Origin: Terriglobia bacterium
GTDB taxonomy: Bacteria; Acidobacteriota; Terriglobia; Acidiferrales; UBA7541
NCBI GenBank assembly: GCA_020072785.1
Contig: JAIQGG010000002.1
Span: 1,302,001 to 1,366,000, forward strand
Direction of reading: 5' to 3'
Length of the DNA stretch: 64,000 bases
Positions 35,352 to 46,845 of this stretch are shown piece by piece. Numbering within the stretch: position 1 is the first letter of the stretch; each line of letters begins with the position of its first letter. The translations under genes and the position numbers were made by a program. Under the pieces are notes generated by a model. The model did not search any database, was not told the DNA's origin, and worked only from the letters and a program-made list of their open reading frames with translations.

Positions 35352-36470
35352 TCAAAATAATTTCACGGCAAGCTCGCGGGGATGACTGCCCACGGGGATC
35401 AGAGTGAGCAGGCTATTGGTGCGCACGCGGATGACGGCGAGGTCGTCGGAGCCTTCGTTGACCACGAGGAGAAGGTTTTCGCCGGGATCGAAGCGGCAGA
35501 CAGTGGGATTCTGGCCGGCCTGCACGGGGCGGCTGACGCGGCGGTTGGCGATGTCCACGGGGGCGACGCGCCCCGCGGCGGTGTCCGAAACGTAGAGCAG
35601 GCTGGCATCGCCGCTGAGAATGCCGCGGGTGGGCGCGGAGCCGAGCAGGACGTAGTCGCCGACCTCGTGGGTCCAGGTGTTGATGGCCTGCAGGCCGTGG
35701 GCGCCGGGCGAGAGGACGTAGAGTTCGCCGCCATCGGGTTTGAGCAGCAGGTCGGTGGGAATGCCGGCGAGCTCCAGGTTGGCGAGAAGGACGCCGCGGC
35801 GCAGGTCCACGACGGAGAGCAGGCGGCTCTCGCGGCTGGCGATGAAGGCCAAGGAACTGTCGGGGAGGACGGCGATCTGGCCGGGGCGGGGCACGACCGG
35901 GATGGCCTCGCGCGGGGCGAGCGAAGCGGCGTCGTAGACGTCCAACTTTCCTTCGCGGCCGTTGAGCACCAGCAGGGATTTGCCGTCGGGGGTGGCGCGC
36001 ACGAGGACGGGTTCGCCGGGGATGTGCGTGCGCGCCAGCACCTGGCGCGAGGCGCAATCCACGACCACCAGAGATTCGCCAGCAGCGGCGGTGACGTAGG
36101 CGCGGCGGCCGTCCGGGGAGAAAGAGACGGCATAGGGGGAAGCGCCGACGGGGATGCGCGCGGCGACCTGGTTGCTTTTGGCGTCCAGAACCCAGGCGTA
36201 GCCGCCCGCAGTGCTCACGCCCCAGATCTCCGCGCGCGTGGGGTGCTCCACCAGGCCGGAGAGCGCCGGGCCCACGGGGACGCGCGCGGAGACGGCCAGG
36301 CGGATGAGATCCACGACCGTGACATCGCCGTCGTCGGTGAGCACGTAGGCGCAGAGGCGCAGACCGGGGCGCAGGAACGAGGGCCCGTGCTCGCGGAGGA
36401 TCACGACGATGCCCGCGACGAGCAGGACGGCAAGGAGAAAATAGACACGGAAGTTGTTAAGGCGCTTCAT
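35352..36470 (-). CDS. YncE-like beta-propeller protein, membrane-anchored
   Basis: A 372-residue protein. An N-terminal hydrophobic segment (FRVYFLLAVLLVAGIVVIL, residues ~7-25) anchors or exports it. The rest consists of about seven YVTN/YncE-type blades, each with a DxASxxV-like strand and a GxxPxxV/SPDGRRAYVT-type loop: VGASPYAVSFSPDGRRAYVT, IPGEPVLVRATPDGKSLLVL, LELAGIPTDLLLKPDGGELYVL and VQAGQNPTVCRFDPG. Such propellers bind other proteins or sugars; the role here is unknown. I start at ATG 36470 since the helix follows and GGGA lies ~8 bases upstream; the frame is open to 36536. Convergent with GH57. Confidence 0.86.
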   Translation of the reverse strand: MKRLNNFRVYFLLAVLLVAGIVVILREHGPSFLRPGLRLCAYVLTDDGDVTVVDLIRLAVSARVPVGPALSGLVEHPTRAEIWGVSTAGGYAWVLDAKSNQVAARIPVGASPYAVSFSPDGRRAYVTAAAGESLVVVDCASRQVLARTHIPGEPVLVRATPDGKSLLVLNGREGKLDVYDAASLAPREAIPVVPRPGQIAVLPDSSLAFIASRESRLLSVVDLRRGVLLANLELAGIPTDLLLKPDGGELYVLSPGAHGLQAINTWTHEVGDYVLLGSAPTRGILSGDASLLYVSDTAAGRVAPVDIANRRVSRPVQAGQNPTVCRFDPGENLLLVVNEGSDDLAVIRVRTNSLLTLIPVGSHPRELAVKLF

Positions 36471-37142
36471 AGAGTTCCCGAATTGTCGCATGGGGCGGAG
36501 GGAGAAGAGAAAGAAAAGGATAACGCAGAGACGCACCGATAAGATCGGAGCGAGCTCCGTGCACAGAGTCGCGCAGAGCCGGAAGGGGACAGGAGTTCAA
36601 GTAAAGTTTTAAGATGTGGCACGGCACCCCCTACCCACCCCCGTGTTTTTCGCAAAGAGTGCGCAAAGAATTGATTTCTTGGGAGTTGCATTGCGCTGTG
36701 CGCGAAAGAGTGCGCAAGAGTATCAAAGGAAAGAATTTTAAGTCGTGTAGATTTTCGTTGATACGGGAGAGTGCGGAAGTGCTGATTCTGGAGGGGTTGC
36801 GGGACGGGCTTGGATGCGTTGGTGTATGCGATGAATTGGCGGCCGGGGAGGGAGAGTTGCGGCGCGAGCGGTGGAGAGGACAAGGGGCGAGTTCCTATCT
36901 CCTCCGCGCCGAAAAACAAAATTACTATAGCGCAGAATGTACTCAGAGTCTATATAGATTAGTGGTATTTCGAATGGTGCGGCGAGGCGCATTCAAGGAT
37001 GAGGAGAACAGCAAAGAGAAAAACCCCACTCATGCCCGTAAACTCAACCAGGGCGCAAAAAACGTGCTTCGCTCTTATCGAGGGGCACCCCGATCTTGCC
37101 CGGTCATTAAATTTGCGCCAACCGCCTACTATGGGTGTCAAA
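36471..37142. other. 672-base intergenic region
   Basis: I see no believable gene; the open frames here lack protein character. It holds a part copy of the CGCAGAGACGC repeat (near 36515), a C-rich stretch CCCCCTACCCACCCCCGTG (36626-36645) followed by two related segments containing AAAGAGTGCGCAA (near 36655 and 36700), and an AT-rich patch at 36910-36975 with TCTATATAGATTAG. The 3' end of the Gly/Tyr-rich gene follows. Confidence 0.5.
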
Positions 37143-37715
37143 TCACCGATGTCCGCCACCGCGGGATCCACCGCCTCTGTTGCCGTGGGAGCCTCCACCC
37201 CCATGACCACCCTGGTAGCCACGGCCACTTGAGGCGCGTCCATCACCGCCGCCATGACCGTATCCACCACGCCCAGAGTGGGCGTTGCCGCGGCCATAAT
37301 TGCCGCGCCCAGAGGAGTACGCGTTGCCGCGGTTGTAGTAGCCGTTGCCGCGCCCGGAGTAACTGTTGCCGCGGCCGTAGTAGCCGTAGCCACGACCGGA
37401 GTAGCGGTCGTGGTCATAGTCCCGAGCGTAGCCACGCCCGCGGCTGTAGTAGCCGTATCCACCACGACCGTAGTAGCCGTGGAACCACGGGCCAGCACCG
37501 ATAAAGACACCGCCGACAAATGACTCCGGACCGTAGTAGCCATAAGGTGCGCATTCGTAGGGGTAGTAGCCATAGTAACCGTACGCGCAAACGGGAGCTA
37601 CGCGGACGTAGCCGTAGCGCGGGCCGATGGCAATGCCAACGGAAACTTGAGCCTGGGAGTAACCTGCGGTAAGCATGAAAATGCCAAGGAAAGCGAGATA
37701 CCTTAGATAGCGCAT
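37143..37715 (-). CDS. Secreted Gly/Tyr/Arg/Ser-rich low-complexity protein
   Basis: A 190-residue protein of unknown function. A signal peptide (MRYLRYLAFLGIFMLTAGYSQ, cleavage near QAQ) and a short N-terminal part with two Cys (PVCAYGYYGYYPYECAPYG) are followed by a tail of GYYGRGN/YSGRG repeats, then GRGGYGHGGG and a His/Gly/Arg end (GGGSRGGGHR). In composition it resembles surface or matrix proteins and phase-separating RGG/YG sequences. The strong codon repetition (GGC/TAC/CGT) is real in this frame, and the long overlapping frames on the other strand are shadows. ATG 37715. Confidence 0.72.
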   Translation of the reverse strand: MRYLRYLAFLGIFMLTAGYSQAQVSVGIAIGPRYGYVRVAPVCAYGYYGYYPYECAPYGYYGPESFVGGVFIGAGPWFHGYYGRGGYGYYSRGRGYARDYDHDRYSGRGYGYYGRGNSYSGRGNGYYNRGNAYSSGRGNYGRGNAHSGRGGYGHGGGDGRASSGRGYQGGHGGGGSHGNRGGGSRGGGHR

Positions 37716-38000
37716 TTTTGGACCTTTCGTCAGATCCGGAAGAGCGGTCCTAAACCTACCTGGATCTGAAGGCCTACTGGCGTCTCAGGTTCGTCTGAGG
37801 CGCCTCCTCAAGTTATCAAACCCCAAGACTGGAAAAGAGTTGCAGGTCTTTCCCTGGCCAATAAATCGCCTTTTCAGCGGCGATTGAATGGCGGCCAAGG
37901 GGAAGGATCGCGGCGCTGCCGCTGCCGAACGAGTAGCGAAGCAGGAGAGACAGCGAATTGAGCGCGCAGAGGCCATCCAGGGCGGAGGAGTGTCCGCGGG

Positions 38001-38070
38001 GAGTGCGGGCGGCTGTGTGTTTTGGTGACTCCCAGATCGGCCAGCAGGCGTCGAGGAAGAGAGATTTCTC
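38001..38070 (+). repeat. Family A repeat, copy 1
   Basis: About 70 bases: GAGTGCGGGCGGCTGTGTG ... TTGGTGACTCCCAGATCGG ... GAGGAAGAGAGATTTCTC. Further copies at 38211, 38367 and 39984, all in the same direction. Confidence 0.85.
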
Positions 38071-38090
38071 CGTTGCGGTCGGTTCCGCAA

Positions 38091-38209
38091 GTTTTCCCAG
38101 TCCTCACGGGCTGGGCTACCGTCTGGCGCACCTACGGCGCTCGCGATTCTTATTGCAAGCTTTCCCAGCCCGCGCGGGCTGGGCTAACGTTTGGCGCGCC
38201 TACGGCGCA
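38091..38209 (+). repeat. Family C repeat, two copies in tandem
   Basis: Copies at 38091-38140 and 38160-38209: TTTCCCAG(C/T)CC..CGGGCTGGGCTA then GGCGC.CCTACGGCGC. A third, shorter copy is at 39829-39870. The first half is an inverted repeat (CCCAG...CTGGG). Confidence 0.8.
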
Positions 38210-38210
38210 G

Positions 38211-38280
38211 GGCGGAGGCGGCTGTATGTTTTGGTGACTCCCAGATCGGCCAGCAGGCGTCGAGGAAGAGAGATTTCTCA
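38211..38280 (+). repeat. Family A repeat, copy 2
   Basis: Same 65-70 base unit as 38001-38070, followed by ACGTTCGTTCGAAATGACGA, which is the ending shared with copy 4. Confidence 0.85.
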
Positions 38281-38366
38281 CGTTCGTTCGAAATGACGAG
38301 CAAAAACAAAAGGCGAAACCAGGAGCCGGGCTCAAGCCCGGCGTCTACAAAGGCATGGACAGCGGG

Positions 38367-38502
38367 GAGTGCGGGCGGCTGCGTGTTTTGGTGATTCCCA
38401 GATCGGGCAGCAGGCGCCGAGGAAGAGAGATTTCTCTCTACGCAAGCCGACCGCTTCGCAGGAACGAAGCGGGAAGAAAGAGCGTCGGCTTGCTTCGTTC
38501 GA
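38367..38502 (+). repeat. Family A copy 3 joined to family B copy 1
   Basis: Family A at 38367-38436 is joined to a 64-base element B (38439-38502) that is identical to 40054-40117. B is an imperfect palindrome (GCAAGCCGAC/GTCGGCTTGC outer arms, CGCTTCG/CGAAGCG inner arms). Confidence 0.88.
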
Positions 38503-38519
38503 TCCCGCAAAACCGTTCG

Positions 38520-38556
38520 GGATGCCCCGACCGGGTCGGGGTAAACGCCATACGCA
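38520..38556 (+). repeat. Family D palindromic repeat, copy 1
   Basis: GGATGCCCCGACCGGGTCGG GGTAAACGCCAT; the stem is CCCCGAC/GTCGGGG. A second copy is at 39937-39972 and a variant at 40171-40190. Confidence 0.7.
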
Positions 38557-38700
38557 AATGACGGGCAAAACAAAAGACGAAACCGGGAGCCGGGCTTCCC
38601 GGCTGTGTCGGGATAAATTCCGCCCGGTGCTACACAACCCGAGAGCAGAGCCGGGCTTCCCGGCTAAAAGCGCCGGGACGCGGATGAGAGTCTAAGAGAA

Positions 38701-39104
38701 AAGCAGATTCCTCACTTCGTTCGGAATGACATGGGTGCCTTGGTGTCCGGCGGGACGGCGGGCGGGGACGGGGGAGAAGAGGCGGGATTCGCGGTCGTAT
38801 TTCCGGTGTTCGGCGGGCTCGCTGTAGGGCGAGTTGATGATGAGCTGGTCGATGGTTTTGGTGGCCATAGGATTCAAGAGAGAAGCAGATTCCTCACCCG
38901 CAAAGAGCGCGGGTTCGGAATGACGCCAGAGAGAAAAACGAAAACAGGAGGAAAAAGAAAAACCGGAAGAAAAAGCAGAACCGGAAGGAAAAAGAGCAGA
39001 TCCCTCACCCGCCAAAAAACGGTGGGTTCGGGATGACAAAAGGAAAAGACCGAAGCGAGAAGCGGATTCCTCACCCACCAAAAAACGGCGGGTTCGGAAT
39101 GACA
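38701..39104 (+). repeat. Four family F stem-loop repeats
   Basis: Copies at 38701-38731, 38883-38924, 38994-39038 and 39059-39104. Each begins AGCAGATTCCTCAC (or GCGGATTCCTCACC) and ends GGTTCGGAATGACA, with a variable hairpin loop between. An inverted copy and another direct copy flank the GIY-YIG gene. Confidence 0.8.
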
Positions 39105-39130
39105 ACCAGCCGTGATGCTGGTGTTAATGG

Positions 39131-39532
39131 TCATGAGCTTCCCGGTAGCCGATCGTGATCTTTTTGGTTGTCATCCCGAATCCGTTCGCTGGTCTTTAGC
39201 GAACGGGTGAGGGATCCGCTTTGGAATTGCCGACTCCGGTAAGCGTGCGGTAATTGGACTGCAAGGTCTTCCCACGTTGCGTTTTTACATTCGATCAGGC
39301 GGATTTTCTTTTCACGGCGCCAACCTTTGATTTCCTTTTCGCGTGCGATGGCGTCTTGAATGTGGCCGAAAGATTCGAAGTGGACGAGGCGGAAGACTCG
39401 GTAACGAGTGGTAAAGCCCGGGACGAGACCTTGGCGATGTTCGATCATTCGGCGTTCGAGGTTGTCTGTTACGCCGGTGTAGAGGGAGCGGGAGCGGCTA
39501 GCGAGGATGTAGATGGCGTAGTGGTGGTTCAT
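39131..39532 (-). CDS. GIY-YIG domain nuclease (small, COG2827-like)
   Basis: A 133-residue single-domain GIY-YIG protein. The motif is visible as YAIYILASRSRSLYTGVTDN (the GIY and YIG strands), then LERRMIEHRQG with catalytic Arg/His, and later AIAREKEIKGWRREKKIRLI with the Glu-x-x-K region. Such stand-alone domains are found in many bacteria; functions are mostly unknown. ATG 39532 fits the conserved start; the ORF is open further upstream into repeat DNA. The C-terminal ~30 residues (QSGSLTRSLKTSERIRDDNQ) are encoded by an inverted family F repeat at 39168-39222, so the natural end has been replaced. It lies inside the repeat island. Confidence 0.85.
   Translation of the reverse strand: MNHHYAIYILASRSRSLYTGVTDNLERRMIEHRQGLVPGFTTRYRVFRLVHFESFGHIQDAIAREKEIKGWRREKKIRLIECKNATWEDLAVQLPHAYRSRQFQSGSLTRSLKTSERIRDDNQKDHDRLPGSS
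39168..39222 (-). repeat. Family F repeat, left inverted copy flanking the GIY-YIG gene
   Basis: TTGTCATCCCGAATC ... GGTGAGGGATCCGCTTT, with a perfect 9-bp internal hairpin (CCGTTCGCT/AGCGAACGG). It overlaps the 3' coding end of the GIY-YIG gene and is the reverse complement type of the copy at 39546-39592. Confidence 0.8.
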
Positions 39533-39545
39533 GTGGAGACCGGAA

Positions 39546-39592
39546 AAAGCGGATTCCTCACCTGCGATGAGGCCGCGGGTTCGGAATGACAA
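39546..39592 (+). repeat. Family F repeat, right copy flanking the GIY-YIG gene
   Basis: AAAGCGGATTCCTCACC ... GGTTCGGAATGACAA, 13 bases upstream of the GIY-YIG start codon. With 39168-39222 it forms imperfect inverted repeats around the gene. A partial third copy (GGCGGGTTCGGTATGACAAG) is at 39624-39643. Confidence 0.8.
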
Positions 39593-40271
39593 CGAAACGC
39601 CTGAATGACGAGTGATAAAGAGCCGGCGGGTTCGGTATGACAAGAATGGGAAGTGTAGGTCATAGCTGCAGGACCTTGAGGCTTGCGATGCCGCGGCCGC
39701 CGGTCACTTTTACGGCAAGGCGCTTGTGTTCGCCGAAAGCGAAGAAGGCCGGCGATCACGAAGCGCTCCCGCGAAAAGACCGATGTTCCGCCCGGCGAGA
39801 TTCTAGCCGACCGTTATCTCAAATGCCAGTTTTCCCAGTCCTGACGGGCTGGCCTGACGTCTGGCGCGCCCCGTGACAGCATCTCCGGTTTCGAGAGTCC
39901 CAGGAGGGCCTCCACCGGAGTCCGAAAAGCGGACCGGGATGCCCCGACCGGGTCGGGGTAAACGCCATGCGCACCTACGGCGCAGAGCGGAGGCGGTTGT
40001 GTTTTGGTGACTCCAGATCGGGCAGCAGGCGTGGAGGAAGAGAGATTTCTCACTACGCAAGCCGACCGCTTCGCAGGAACGAAGCGGGAAGAAAGAGCGT
40101 CGGCTTGCTTCGTTCGAAATGACGGGTGGGGAGGGGAGGGACCGTGGAAAGTAGAAACAAGATGGCGGCATCCCGACCCGGTCGGGATGAATGCCGTCGC
40201 CCCTACAAAGTTGCGAGGCAAAGGCAGGGCGGCAGAAAAGGCACACAGCCAGGAATGGCTGTGCCACGGGG
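39593..40271. other. 0.7 kb intergenic region with repeats and a possible gene remnant
   Basis: It holds family C (39829-39870), D (39937-39972), A+B (39984-40117) repeats and a D variant (40171-40190). On the minus strand a short frame of about 31 codons (AFFAFGEHKRLAVKVTGG, then RGIASLKVLQL and a TGA near 39662) looks like the end of a real protein but has no start and a stop just before it, so it may be a decayed gene. Confidence 0.45.
39984..40117 (+). repeat. Family A copy 4 joined to family B copy 2
   Basis: Same composite as 38367-38502: family A (39984-40051) with the 64-base element B (40054-40117), the latter identical in both places. Followed by AATGACGGG. Confidence 0.88.
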
Positions 40272-41300
40272 CTAGTTGACGGAGCGGTGGAGGACGGCGG
40301 CGATTTGGCGGGCTTCGGCGACGAGTTGCTGGAGTTCGCTGGGGAGGATGGACTGCATGCCGTCGGAGAGGGCCTGGTCGGGGGCGTGATGGACTTCGAC
40401 GAGGAGGCCGTCGGCGCCGACGGCGATGGCGGCGCGGGAGAGCGGCAGAACCTTGCTGCGCAGGCCGGTGCCGTGGCTGGGGTCCACGAGGATGGGCAGG
40501 TGGCTGCGCTTTTTGACGGCGGGGATGATGCTCAGGTCCAGGGTGTTGCGGGAGTGGTCGGCGAAGGTGCGCACGCCGCGCTCGCAGAGCATGACGTTGT
40601 AGTTGCCTTCGGAGAGGAGATACTCGGCGGCCATGAGGAATTCGTCGAGGGTGGCGGAGATGCCGCGCTTGAGCAGGACGGGCTTTTTGGCGCGGCCGGC
40701 GCGCTTGAGGAGGGAGAAGTTCTGCATGTTGCGGGCGCCGATCTGGATGACGTCGGCGTAGCGCTCGACGAGGTCAAGGCTCTCGTTGTCCACGGCTTCG
40801 GTGACGATGCCCAGGCCGAAGCGCTCGCGGGCTTTGGCGAGGATTTTCAGGCCCTCTTCGCCGTGGCCCTGGAAGCTGTAGGGGGAAGTGCGGGGCTTGA
40901 AGGCGCCGCCGCGGAGGAGGCGCACGCCGGTTTTGGCGATGCTCTCGGCCACGGTCATGAGCTGCTCTTCGGTTTCGACGGCGCAGGGGCCGGCGATGAG
41001 GGCGATCTTGTCGCCGCCGACGAAGACGTCGCCGGAAGGCGTGGGGATGCGCAGGATGGTGTCTTCGGGCTTGGCGTCGCGGCTGACCAGTTTGTAGGGC
41101 TTGCTGACCGAGATGCATTCGACGACGCCGGGAAGGGCTTCGAGGATGCCGAGGTCCACGGCGCCTCTGTTGCCGGTGACGCCGATGGCGGTGCGCAGAG
41201 CGCCGGGGATGGGGTGGGCCTTCAGGCCGAGGCTTTCGATGCGCGCGCAGACGGCTTGAATCTGCTCGGGGGTGGCATGGGACTGCATGACGACCAGCAT
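40272..41300 (-). CDS. aroF: 3-deoxy-7-phosphoheptulonate synthase (DAHP synthase)
   Basis: The first enzyme of the shikimate pathway condenses PEP and erythrose 4-phosphate. The 342-residue protein is the AroA-I-beta type: an N-terminal ferredoxin-like/ACT-like regulatory domain (residues 1-70, [20 protein letters not shown]) followed by the TIM barrel with [68 protein letters not shown] and [11 protein letters not shown]. In Thermotoga this extra domain gives feedback inhibition by Tyr/Phe, so the same is likely. I use ATG 41300, with GGGAG 6 bases upstream; ATG 41330 is possible. Confidence 0.95.
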   Translation of the reverse strand: MLVVMQSHATPEQIQAVCARIESLGLKAHPIPGALRTAIGVTGNRGAVDLGILEALPGVVECISVSKPYKLVSRDAKPEDTILRIPTPSGDVFVGGDKIALIAGPCAVETEEQLMTVAESIAKTGVRLLRGGAFKPRTSPYSFQGHGEEGLKILAKARERFGLGIVTEAVDNESLDLVERYADVIQIGARNMQNFSLLKRAGRAKKPVLLKRGISATLDEFLMAAEYLLSEGNYNVMLCERGVRTFADHSRNTLDLSIIPAVKKRSHLPILVDPSHGTGLRSKVLPLSRAAIAVGADGLLVEVHHAPDQALSDGMQSILPSELQQLVAEARQIAAVLHRSVN

Positions 41301-41443
41301 CGGGGGCTCCCGGAAATGCAACTTAAACATTCAGTGTACTGCAAGGCGCGGGGAGGCGGCAAATGCGGGGGAGGCGCGGAAAACGCGCGGCTTGGTGATT
41401 TGGCGCAGGTCGGCTAAAATAGATAGTTTACAGACTGAACAGA

Positions 41444-42586
41444 ATGCCAACTGACCGAATGCCCGACCCGCTGCACGCGTTAAACGCACCGTTTGACCCG
41501 GAAGACGAATACCGTCCGGAACCCGAGCCCGAACCGGCCCCGCCCGCGTGGATGGACGGGAGCCTGCGCATCGGGATCCACACCTCGATCGCGGGCAGCT
41601 ACCTGAACGCGCTGGAAGCGGCGCGCAAGCTGGGCTGCAACGCGCTGCAGATCTTTTCGGCGAGCCCGCGCATGTGGGCCGGAGGCGCGTCGCGCATTCC
41701 GGAGGCGGATGCCAAGGTCTTTCGCGCGCGGCGCGAGGAGCTGGGACTGGGCCCGCTGGTGATCCACGCCAACTACCTGATCAATCTGGCGGCGGTGCAG
41801 CCCATGCTGCGCACGCGGTCGATCCAGGCGTTTCAGGACGAACTGGTGCGCGGGGTCTCGCTGGGCGCGGATTATCTGGTGGTGCATCCGGGCTCGCGCG
41901 GGGACTCCACGCCGGAACGCGCGGTGGCCACGATTGCGGACAGCATCCGGCAGGCGGCCAAGCGCGTGCCGCTGGGCGGGCTGCGCATCCTGATCGAAAA
42001 TACGGCGGGGATGGGTACGGCGGTGGGCTGGCGGCTGGAGGAGGTGGCGCAGATCGTGGAGCTGCTGCGCGGGCTGCCGACGGGCGCGTGTCTGGATACC
42101 GCGCATCTGTTTGCTGCCGGCTACGACATCCGCAGCGAGACCGGGCTGAAGCAGACCATCGCGATGATCGACAGCACCATCGGGCTGGAGCGCGTACCGG
42201 TGTTTCATGTGAACGATTCGAAGATTCCGCTGGGCGGGCGGGTGGACCGGCATGCGCACATCGGGGAGGGGAAGATCGGCGCGGAGGCGTTTGCGCGGCT
42301 GCTGAAGCATCCGCGGCTGGGCGCAGCGCCGCCGGAGGGCCTGGCGGGGCGGGCGTTTCTGCTGGAGACGCCGATTGACGATCCGGGCGACGACCGGCGC
42401 AACGTGAAGCGGCTGTGGGAGCTGGCCGGGCTCGAAGAGCAGGCGCCCGCGGCGGAGAAGAATTTTTCGATGCTGAGCGCGGCGGCGAAGAAGAAGATTG
42501 CAGCGCAGAAGAAGACAGAGAAGAAGAAAAAGGCTAGCGCAGAGACGCGAAGGCCGCGGAGAAGCGCGGAGAAGAAGAAGGGTTAA
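41444..42586 (+). CDS. nfo: Deoxyribonuclease IV (AP endonuclease)
   Basis: Endonuclease IV cuts at abasic sites during base excision repair and uses three metal ions in a TIM barrel. The 380-residue protein has a ~30-residue acidic/Pro lead ([18 protein letters not shown]-like), then [92 protein letters not shown] and [11 protein letters not shown]. The last ~50 residues (from about [19 protein letters not shown]) are Lys/Arg-rich and are partly encoded by a dispersed DNA repeat (42533-42580). Usual family length is ~280, so both ends are extended. Confidence 0.95.
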   Translation: MPTDRMPDPLHALNAPFDPEDEYRPEPEPEPAPPAWMDGSLRIGIHTSIAGSYLNALEAARKLGCNALQIFSASPRMWAGGASRIPEADAKVFRARREELGLGPLVIHANYLINLAAVQPMLRTRSIQAFQDELVRGVSLGADYLVVHPGSRGDSTPERAVATIADSIRQAAKRVPLGGLRILIENTAGMGTAVGWRLEEVAQIVELLRGLPTGACLDTAHLFAAGYDIRSETGLKQTIAMIDSTIGLERVPVFHVNDSKIPLGGRVDRHAHIGEGKIGAEAFARLLKHPRLGAAPPEGLAGRAFLLETPIDDPGDDRRNVKRLWELAGLEEQAPAAEKNFSMLSAAAKKKIAAQKKTEKKKKASAETRRPRRSAEKKKG

Positions 42587-42629
42587 CGCAGAGACGCAGG
42601 GGCCGCAGAGAAACGCAGAGAAGAAGAGG
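42533..42629 (+). repeat. CGCAGAGACGC repeat, two tandem copies
   Basis: Copies at 42533-42580 (within the nfo coding end) and 42581-42629 (intergenic, just before leuS): each carries GCAGAGACGC, a GGCCGC(A/G)GAGAA part and GC(A/G)GAGAAGAAGA. The inverted copy is at 17833-17866. Confidence 0.8.
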
Positions 42630-42642
42630 GGCTGAGCGGGAC

Positions 42643-45138
<2,496 letters not shown>

Positions 45139-45179
45139 TGGGAAGCGCAGCGCAGCGCGCAACGGAGCAGGGAGGACGG

Positions 45180-46745
45180 ATGACGGAACGCGGCGGCGTA
45201 GTGGTGCTGGATTTCGGCGGACAGTACACGCAGTTGATCGCGCGGCGCATCCGCGAGCAGCAGGTCTTTTCCACGATCCTGCCGTGCACCGTGGCCCCGG
45301 AAGAGATCCGCAAGCTGGAGCCCATCGGCATCGTGCTTTCCGGCGGGCCAAGCTCGGTGTACGACAAGGACGCGCCGGTGTGCGACCCGGAGATCCTGCG
45401 GCTGGGCATTCCGGTGCTGGGGATCTGCTACGGGATGCAGTGGATCGCGAAAACGCTGGGGGGCAAGGTGGAGAAGTCCGACCGCCGGGAATACGGGCGG
45501 GGACAGATGGACATTCAGGCCGGGTGCGGTTCGGCGCTTTTCGCGGATTTGCCAAAGTCGCTGCGCATCTGGTGCAGCCATGGCGACAGCGTTCTCGGAT
45601 TGCCCCCGGGATTCCGGGAGACGGGGCGCACGGAGAGCGCGCTGGCCGCTTTGGAAGACCCGCAACGCAAGATCTACGCCGTGCAGTTTCACCCGGAAGT
45701 GAAACACACCGACCGCGGAACGGATATCCTGCGCAACTTCCTGTTTCAGGTGTGCGGCGCCAAGCCTACCTGGGGCGGCACGGCGTTTATCCAGGAGACG
45801 GTGGAGGCCGTCCGGCGCAAGGTGGGGCCGCATGAGCGGGCGATCTGCGGGCTGAGCGGCGGGGTGGATTCCACGGTGGCGGCCGTGCTGGTGCACCGGG
45901 CGATCGGCGACCGGCTGACCAACGTGTTCGTGAACAGCGGCTTACTGCGCAAGAACGAATTCGAGGATACCCTGGAGATGCTGCGCGAACGGCTGGGGCT
46001 GCACGTCGTCGGCGTGGATGCTTCCGAGCGCTTTCTGGCGCAGCTCCAGGGGGTTGTGGACCCGGAAGAAAAGCGCAAACGCATCGGGCGGGAGTTCATC
46101 GCCGTGTTCGCGAAGAAGGCCCGGGAGCTGCAGCGGGGCGAGGCTCACGGGGAGATTAAATTTCTGGTGCAGGGAACGCTGTATCCCGACGTGATCGAGT
46201 CCGTCTCCGTGAAGGGGCCCTCGGCCACGATCAAGACGCATCACAACGTCGGGGGCCTGCCGGAAAAAATGCCTTTCGAGCTGATCGAGCCGCTGCGCGA
46301 TCTGTTCAAGGACGAAGTGCGGCGGATCGGGCGCGACCTCGGGCTGCCGGACGAGCTCCTACAGAAACATCCGTTTCCCGGACCCGGGCTGGCCGTGCGC
46401 CTGCTCGGGGAAGTGACCCCCGAGCACCTGGCCACGCTGCGGGAGGCCGATGCCATCGTGGAGGAAGAGATCCGCCGCGCCGGACTGTACAACAAGGTAT
46501 GGCAGGCGTTCGCGGTGCTGCTGCCGGTGCGCAGCGTGGGGGTCATGGGCGATTTCCGGACCTACGGCTTGACCGTGGCAGTGCGGGTGGTGGAATCGGA
46601 AGACGCCATGACGGCGGACTGGGCGCGGCTGCCCGCAGCAGTGCTGGAAAAGATCTCGACGCGGATCGTCAACGAAGTGCGCGGGGTGACGCGGGTAGTC
46701 TACGACATCAGCTCCAAGCCACCCAGCACGATCGAGTGGGAATAG
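45180..46745 (+). CDS. guaA: GMP synthase (glutamine-hydrolysing)
   Basis: GuaA aminates XMP to GMP using ammonia channelled from glutamine. The 521-residue protein has a class I amidotransferase domain first ([26 protein letters not shown] with the nucleophile Cys; FHPEVKHT with the catalytic His), then the ATP pyrophosphatase domain ([16 protein letters not shown]), and the C-terminal dimerisation domain ([36 protein letters not shown]). Start ATG 45180, with GGGAGG upstream. A terminator-like hairpin follows the stop codon. Confidence 0.97.
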   Translation: MTERGGVVVLDFGGQYTQLIARRIREQQVFSTILPCTVAPEEIRKLEPIGIVLSGGPSSVYDKDAPVCDPEILRLGIPVLGICYGMQWIAKTLGGKVEKSDRREYGRGQMDIQAGCGSALFADLPKSLRIWCSHGDSVLGLPPGFRETGRTESALAALEDPQRKIYAVQFHPEVKHTDRGTDILRNFLFQVCGAKPTWGGTAFIQETVEAVRRKVGPHERAICGLSGGVDSTVAAVLVHRAIGDRLTNVFVNSGLLRKNEFEDTLEMLRERLGLHVVGVDASERFLAQLQGVVDPEEKRKRIGREFIAVFAKKARELQRGEAHGEIKFLVQGTLYPDVIESVSVKGPSATIKTHHNVGGLPEKMPFELIEPLRDLFKDEVRRIGRDLGLPDELLQKHPFPGPGLAVRLLGEVTPEHLATLREADAIVEEEIRRAGLYNKVWQAFAVLLPVRSVGVMGDFRTYGLTVAVRVVESEDAMTADWARLPAAVLEKISTRIVNEVRGVTRVVYDISSKPPSTIEWE

Positions 46746-46781
46746 GCAGGAGCAGCGGGAGCGCGGGAAGAACCGTCAGGG

Positions 46782-46817
46782 AAAAAGGGGCGCGCAGCAG
46801 AGGCTGCTGTGCGCCCC
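46782..46817 (-). terminator. Intrinsic terminator of the XRE gene
   Basis: A 14-bp stem (46787-46800 with 46804-46817, one G-T pair, loop AGG) is followed on the minus strand by TTTTT (46786-46782). It lies between the convergent guaA and XRE genes, 29 bases after the XRE stop, and may also help end guaA transcripts. Confidence 0.8.
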
Positions 46818-46845
46818 CGAATTTATGACGGAAAAAATACGCGCA

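Larger units (their letters stand above)
37716..39130. other. 1.4 kb repeat-rich intergenic region
   Basis: No gene is credible here. From about 38001 it is made almost wholly of repeats: family A (38001, 38211, 38367), family B (38439), family C (38091, 38160), family D palindrome (38520) and family F stem-loops (38701, 38883, 38994, 39059). The part at 37716-38000 has no feature beyond the promoter side of the Gly/Tyr-rich gene. A purine-rich stretch (38930-38998, GGAAAAAGAAAAACCGGAAG) links two family F copies. Confidence 0.65.

Noticed and set aside
36614-37504. 296-residue plus-strand ORF
   Set aside because: The second half is antisense of the Gly/Tyr-rich gene (giving His/Arg/Ser runs) and the first half has no protein character.
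37716-38700. Several 60-130 residue ORFs on both strands in the repeat island
   Set aside because: Their translations repeat the same phrases because the DNA repeats; none resembles a protein family.
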